In this document: piece after piece, positions 60,087-64,000 of the stretch
Layout: each line of letters opens with the position of its first letter
How positions within the stretch are numbered: position 1 is the stretch's first letter
Assembly: GCF_016625195.1 (NCBI RefSeq)
Contig: NZ_JACVUP010000001.1
Coordinates: 62,001 to 126,000 of the forward strand
Direction of reading: 5' to 3'
Source of the DNA: Erwinia sp. S63
Lineage (GTDB): Bacteria; Pseudomonadota; Gammaproteobacteria; Enterobacterales; Enterobacteriaceae
DNA length: 64,000 nucleotides
Translations under genes and position numbers: made by a program
Notes under the pieces: model-generated
The model's database searches: none
Seen by the model: only the letters and a program-made list of their open reading frames with translations
Told to the model about the DNA's origin: nothing

Positions 60087-62939
60087 TTGAAATATCTCGT
60101 CTCCTTTCGCACTACGCTTCGCATCTCGCGCTACCTGTTCCGTGCGCTGGCGCTGCTGCTTTGGACGTTGGGTGCGTTGCTGACCACCTTCTTCATCATC
60201 AACGTACTGCACGAGAAAGAGAACTCAGTTCGTCAGGAATTTGACACCAATTATGGTCAGGCTGAATGGTATGTACGCCACTCGGCCGACGTCATGCGTG
60301 AACTGAAATACATCACCGAAAACCGCTTAAGTAACAGCAGCAACGGTTTGGATGTGCTGAATGGCCTGCCTGCCGGTAAAAGCACCTTGCCACAGTTCAC
60401 GCCGCTGTTTTCCGATGGTGATTGCACTTCAATGAGTAACACCTGGCGTAACTCGCTTGATTCGCTGGGTTACTTCATCAACTACTGGAAAAGTAACTTC
60501 ACCTCCGCTTACGAACTCAACCGGGTGTTCTTTATTGGGGGTGAAAACCAGTGTCTGGCCGATTTCGCCATTGGTAACAACAATTCAGTCGATCGTGAAC
60601 GCAGCCTGAAAGCCCTGCGCGAGCGCGTGCTGCATTATCGCAGCGGCAACGAAGAAGAGCGCCGTAATCCGATGTACTGGATTACGCCGAGCAGCCAGCC
60701 TGGTGTCGGTAATTTCTATATGGTGATGCCGGTGTATGTGGCCAACAAGCTACAGGCGTTGCTGGGCGTGGAGCAAAATATTCGTCTCGATGAGTTCATC
60801 CAGCCGGGCGGTTTACCGCTGGTTGCGACCATTACTGATGAGAACTACCGTCCGTTGCTGAGTTCGCTACGTGGTGGGCCGGGCTACTCGTTTGACGATC
60901 TGCCGGATGACAGCACCTGGTTTGGCTATCTTAATAGCTATCGCCAGTTAGTCCTGAAGAAAACACTGCCGCCGTCCAATCTTAACGTGGTGTGGTCACT
61001 CTCTACTGACGTGCTGGTGGATCAGCTCAAGCTGATGCTGATTAACGCGCTGTTGCTGAATATCCTCAGCGCATTGATCCTGTTCACGCTGGCATGGATC
61101 TTCGAACGCCGCATGTTCCTGCCGGCGGAAGATAACGCACATCGGCTGGAAGAGCACGAGCAGTTCAACCGCAAAATTGTCGCTTCGGCACCGGTCGGCA
61201 TCTGTATTCTGCGCACCAGCGATGGCACCAATATTCTCAGTAACGAACTGGCGCACAACTACCTGACGTTGCTGACGCAGGAAGACCGTCAGCGCCTCAA
61301 TGAGATCATCGGGGGCCAGCAGGTCAACTTTGTCGATGTGCTTACCGGCACCAACACCAACCTGCAAATCAGCTTTGTGCATTCACGCTATCGCAATGAA
61401 AACGTGGCGATTTGCGTACTGGTAGACGTCTCAACACGTGTACGTATGGAACAGTCGTTGCAGGAGATGGCGCATGCGGCAGAGCAGGCCAGCCAGTCGA
61501 AATCGATGTTCCTTGCCACCGTCAGTCACGAACTGCGCACCCCGCTGTACGGCATCATCGGCAACCTCGACCTGCTGCAAACCAAGTCGTTGCCGAAAGG
61601 CGTAGAATCGCTGGTGACGGCGATGAACAACTCATCCAGCCTGCTGCTGAAAATCATCAGTGATATTCTCGACTTCTCGAAAATCGAGTCAGAGCAGCTG
61701 AAAATTGAGCCGCGTCCGTTCTCGCCACGTGAGGTGGTCAATCATATCGCCAGCAACTATCTGTCGCTGGTGGTGCGTAAACGTTTGACGTTATATGTGA
61801 TGATTGAAAATGATGTGCCGCTAACGATGGATGGCGATCCGATGCGTCTGCAGCAGGTGATCTCTAACCTGCTGAACAACGCCATCAAGTTCACCCACAC
61901 CGGCTGCATCATTCTGCATGCTTATGTCAAAGATGGTTATTTAGCTTTCCGCGTGCGCGATACCGGCGTCGGTATTCCGGCGAAAGAAGTCACGCGTCTG
62001 TTCGATCCCTTCTTCCAGGTGGGGTCTGGCGTTCAGCGCAACTTCCAGGGCACCGGATTAGGTCTGGCAATCTGTGAAAAGCTGATCAACATGATGGACG
62101 GTGATATTGAGGTCGACTCTGAGCCGGGCATGGGCAGCCAGTTTATCATCCGCATTCCCATCTACGCTGGACAGCAACCCGCGCCGCCATTACTGGATGG
62201 CTTGCAGGAAAAAGCCATCTGGCTGGATATGCGCAACGACTATCTTGCAGTCTTCCTGCTGCGCCTGCTGCAACAGCAGGGCATCGCGATAGCCCGTTAT
62301 CAGGGCAATGCCGGCAGTGATGATGTGATCATCAGCGACCATCAGGATACGGTGTCACAGGCCGTGCGCGCGCAAATTCACATCTGCGGCGAGCACATCG
62401 ACATGCCGCAGGAAACCGCGCCGGGCCAATGGGTGCAAAGCAGCGCCATGCTGCATGACTTGCCTTCATTACTGGGGCGCATTTATCGCATTAATGTTGA
62501 TAGCGAAACCAGCGCGCCATTGCAGTTAGCGGCTCCGCAAGACGCCAACCGTTACGATGACATTATGGTGCTGATTGTTGATGACCATCCGATCAACCGT
62601 ATGCTGTTGTCCGAGCAGCTTGGCACGCTGGGCTACCAAACCAAAACCGCACAGGACGGCGTTGATGCGCTGAACGTGTTGAGTCGCAATCACATTGATA
62701 TCGTGCTGAGTGACGTCAATATGCCGAATATGGATGGTTATCGTCTAACGCAGCGTTTGCGTCAGCTGGGCCATGCCTTCCCGGTGATTGGGGTTACGGC
62801 CAATGCACTGGCAGAAGAGAAGCAGCGCTGTATGGATGCCGGTATGGATAACTGCTTATCCAAGCCCGTCACGCTTGATGTGTTGAAAGTGACGCTGGCA
62901 ACTTACGCAGAACGGGTGAGAAAAAGCAGGGAAGGGTAG
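60087..62939 (+). CDS. rcsC: Hybrid sensor histidine kinase RcsC
   Basis: Inner membrane hybrid kinase of the Rcs envelope-stress phosphorelay. 950 residues starting at TTG 60087, which gives (M)KYLVSFRTTLRISRYLFRALALLL like E. coli; no nearby ATG fits. Order: membrane helix 1 (about residues 17-40), periplasmic sensor domain, membrane helix 2 (about 315-335), HisKA with phospho-acceptor H481 in SHELRTPLYG, HATPase (DTGVGIPAKE, GTGLGLAICEK), the RcsC ABL domain, and a receiver with D876 in VLSDVNMPNMDGY. It is convergent with rcsB. Confidence 0.97.
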   Translation: MKYLVSFRTTLRISRYLFRALALLLWTLGALLTTFFIINVLHEKENSVRQEFDTNYGQAEWYVRHSADVMRELKYITENRLSNSSNGLDVLNGLPAGKSTLPQFTPLFSDGDCTSMSNTWRNSLDSLGYFINYWKSNFTSAYELNRVFFIGGENQCLADFAIGNNNSVDRERSLKALRERVLHYRSGNEEERRNPMYWITPSSQPGVGNFYMVMPVYVANKLQALLGVEQNIRLDEFIQPGGLPLVATITDENYRPLLSSLRGGPGYSFDDLPDDSTWFGYLNSYRQLVLKKTLPPSNLNVVWSLSTDVLVDQLKLMLINALLLNILSALILFTLAWIFERRMFLPAEDNAHRLEEHEQFNRKIVASAPVGICILRTSDGTNILSNELAHNYLTLLTQEDRQRLNEIIGGQQVNFVDVLTGTNTNLQISFVHSRYRNENVAICVLVDVSTRVRMEQSLQEMAHAAEQASQSKSMFLATVSHELRTPLYGIIGNLDLLQTKSLPKGVESLVTAMNNSSSLLLKIISDILDFSKIESEQLKIEPRPFSPREVVNHIASNYLSLVVRKRLTLYVMIENDVPLTMDGDPMRLQQVISNLLNNAIKFTHTGCIILHAYVKDGYLAFRVRDTGVGIPAKEVTRLFDPFFQVGSGVQRNFQGTGLGLAICEKLINMMDGDIEVDSEPGMGSQFIIRIPIYAGQQPAPPLLDGLQEKAIWLDMRNDYLAVFLLRLLQQQGIAIARYQGNAGSDDVIISDHQDTVSQAVRAQIHICGEHIDMPQETAPGQWVQSSAMLHDLPSLLGRIYRINVDSETSAPLQLAAPQDANRYDDIMVLIVDDHPINRMLLSEQLGTLGYQTKTAQDGVDALNVLSRNHIDIVLSDVNMPNMDGYRLTQRLRQLGHAFPVIGVTANALAEEKQRCMDAGMDNCLSKPVTLDVLKVTLATYAERVRKSREG

Positions 62940-62950
62940 TACAAAAGAAC

Positions 62951-62975
62951 AGGCGCACCGAAGTGCGCCTTTTTA
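62951..62975. terminator. Bidirectional terminator between rcsC and rcsB
   Basis: AGGCGCAC (62951-62958) pairs with GTGCGCCT (62963-62970), followed by TTTTA. It lies between convergent genes; on the minus strand a short T-rich run also follows. Confidence 0.88.
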
Positions 62976-62979
62976 CTTC

Positions 62980-63630
62980 TTAATCTCTTTCAACCTGAGT
63001 CGCGCTCACGGAAGAGAGGTAGTTCAGCAGGGCAATATCGTTTTCCACGCCGAGCTTCATCATCGCCGATTTCTTCTGGCTACTGATGGTTTTAATACTG
63101 CGGTTCAGCTTTTTAGCGATTTCCGTGACCAGGAAACCTTCGGCAAACAGGCGCAGAACTTCACTCTCTTTCGGCGACAGACGTTTGTCTCCGTAACCGC
63201 CAGCACTGATTTTTTCCAGCAATTTAGCCACGCTTTCAGGCGTATATTTTTTGCCTTTCTGCAGGGCTGCCAGCGCTTTTGGCAGGTCGGTCGGCGCACC
63301 TTGCTTCAGTACGATCCCTTCGATATCCAGATCCAAAACGGCGCTCAGGATCGCTGGGTTATTGTTCATGGTCAGAACGATAATTGAGAGATCCGGATAG
63401 TGACGTTTGATGTACTTAATCAGTGTGATGCCATCACCGTATTTCTCGCCTGGCATAGAGAGATCGGTAATCAGAACGTTGGCATCCAGTTTGGACAAGC
63501 TATTAATCAGTGCTGTTGAGTCTTCAAACTCACCTACAACGTTGACCCATTCGATCTGTTCCAGAGACTTACGGATACCGAACAGAACAATCGGATGGTC
63601 ATCGGCAATAATTACATTCAGGTTATTCAT
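62980..63630 (-). CDS. rcsB: Response regulator RcsB
   Basis: DNA-binding output of the Rcs phosphorelay; controls capsule, motility and envelope genes, alone or with RcsA and other partners. 216 residues from ATG 63630 (MNNLNVIIADDHPIVLFG); the open frame upstream overlaps rcsD. Receiver domain with D10/D11 and phospho-acceptor D56 in VLITDLSMPG, and a LuxR-type helix-turn-helix (about residues 148-205, KRLSPKESEVLRLFAEGFLVTEIAKKLNRSIKTISSQKKSAM). It starts 1 bp after the rcsD stop. Confidence 0.98.
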   Translation of the reverse strand: MNNLNVIIADDHPIVLFGIRKSLEQIEWVNVVGEFEDSTALINSLSKLDANVLITDLSMPGEKYGDGITLIKYIKRHYPDLSIIVLTMNNNPAILSAVLDLDIEGIVLKQGAPTDLPKALAALQKGKKYTPESVAKLLEKISAGGYGDKRLSPKESEVLRLFAEGFLVTEIAKKLNRSIKTISSQKKSAMMKLGVENDIALLNYLSSVSATQVERD

Positions 63631-63631
63631 C

Positions 63632-64000
63632 TTATGGGTTACCTTGCTGCAGCAGTTGGTTGACGTATGCGTCAATTTCACTGGTGGTATTTATAATGGT
63701 TAAATCGTCACATAGTTTTATGTGTTGTTCTAACTCTTCACAAAGCTGTTTACCTGGAACCAGATTTAGCATGGCGAACACGCCTTTCAGGCGATGTGCA
63801 GTCTGAGCAAGCGAGGGATAATCCTTCTCCGCTGCCTCAGTATACAGTCTCTTCACATCAGGCGGTACTGTCTCGGTAAACAGCTGGAAATAGCCTCCGC
63901 TCATCAGCGGCGTGGCAGCCTCATCTTCACTACTTTCCTCCATCAAATCATGAGCCATTTGCTTTTCAATCAGTGCCAGCAGCGCGTCAAGCAGCGCATT
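63632..64000 (-). CDS. rcsD: Phosphotransfer intermediate RcsD, C-terminal end (continues beyond window)
   Basis: Only the last 122 codons are present; the frame remains open through the right edge, so ATG 63958 is internal. RcsD passes phosphate from RcsC to RcsB. The visible part is the histidine phosphotransfer (HPt) domain with the phospho-acceptor histidine in QTAHRLKGVFAMLNL. It lies directly upstream of rcsB on the same strand, as in E. coli. Confidence 0.95.
   Translation of the reverse strand, partial: NALLDALLALIEKQMAHDLMEESSEDEAATPLMSGGYFQLFTETVPPDVKRLYTEAAEKDYPSLAQTAHRLKGVFAMLNLVPGKQLCEELEQHIKLCDDLTIINTTSEIDAYVNQLLQQGNP

Overview
The window is a chromosomal segment of an enterobacterium, most likely Erwiniaceae (Pantoea/Erwinia-like). 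I base this on the close protein match to E. coli K-12 as I remember it, the moderately high GC third positions, several ERIC repeats, and a backbone in nearly the E. coli order: dedA-accD-folC-dedD-cvpA-purF-ubiX-hisJQMP, yfcH/yfcF/yfcD, pta-ackA-yfbV-yfbU-hxpA-yfbR-alaA-lrhA, nuoA-N, elaA, elaB-yfaY-yfaE-nrdBA, ubiG-gyrA-rcsC-rcsBD. No rRNA, tRNA, prophage, insertion sequence or CRISPR array was seen. The genus is inference.

Layout. 1-6593: lipid, folate, purine and ubiquinone precursor genes, with a PurR operator before cvpA-purF. 6594-10025: a histidine/basic amino acid ABC importer with a sigma-54 promoter and an NtrC-type dyad, split by an ERIC repeat. 10050-15504: an inserted D-arabinitol catabolic cassette (repressor, dehydrogenase, xylulokinase, permease). 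15509-19213: yfcH, yfcF, yfcD and a GABA transaminase. 19217-19838: a dense repeat block. 19839-29199: acetate pathway, small conserved genes, alaA and the LysR regulator lrhA. 29860-45033: the complete 13-gene NADH dehydrogenase I operon with fused nuoCD. 45199-53351: elaA, periplasmic glucan gene opgD, elaB, yfaY and the class Ia ribonucleotide reductase with its ferredoxin. 53817-55892: a divergent lsrK/lsrG pair of autoinducer-2 processing genes without the rest of the lsr system. 56378-64000: ubiG, gyrA and the Rcs phosphorelay (rcsC, rcsB, C-terminal end of rcsD).

How the parts fit. Most genes are core metabolism: fermentation and respiration (pta-ackA, nuo, with lrhA between), nucleotide supply (purF, nrdAB-yfaE) and envelope sensing (rcsCDB, opgD). 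The accessory parts are the arabinitol operon and the lsrK/lsrG remnant.

The most unusual non-coding structure is a family of about 100-bp foldback elements at 10050-10148, 19568-19667 and 56194-56299. Their outer arms differ completely in sequence, yet each pair is perfectly self-complementary. An inner stem covaries between copies, and each copy ends in two small hairpins whose loops all contain GGA. Two of the three are followed by 22-23 bp tandem repeats, and one is preceded by 103-bp tandem repeats. I do not recognise this family by name.
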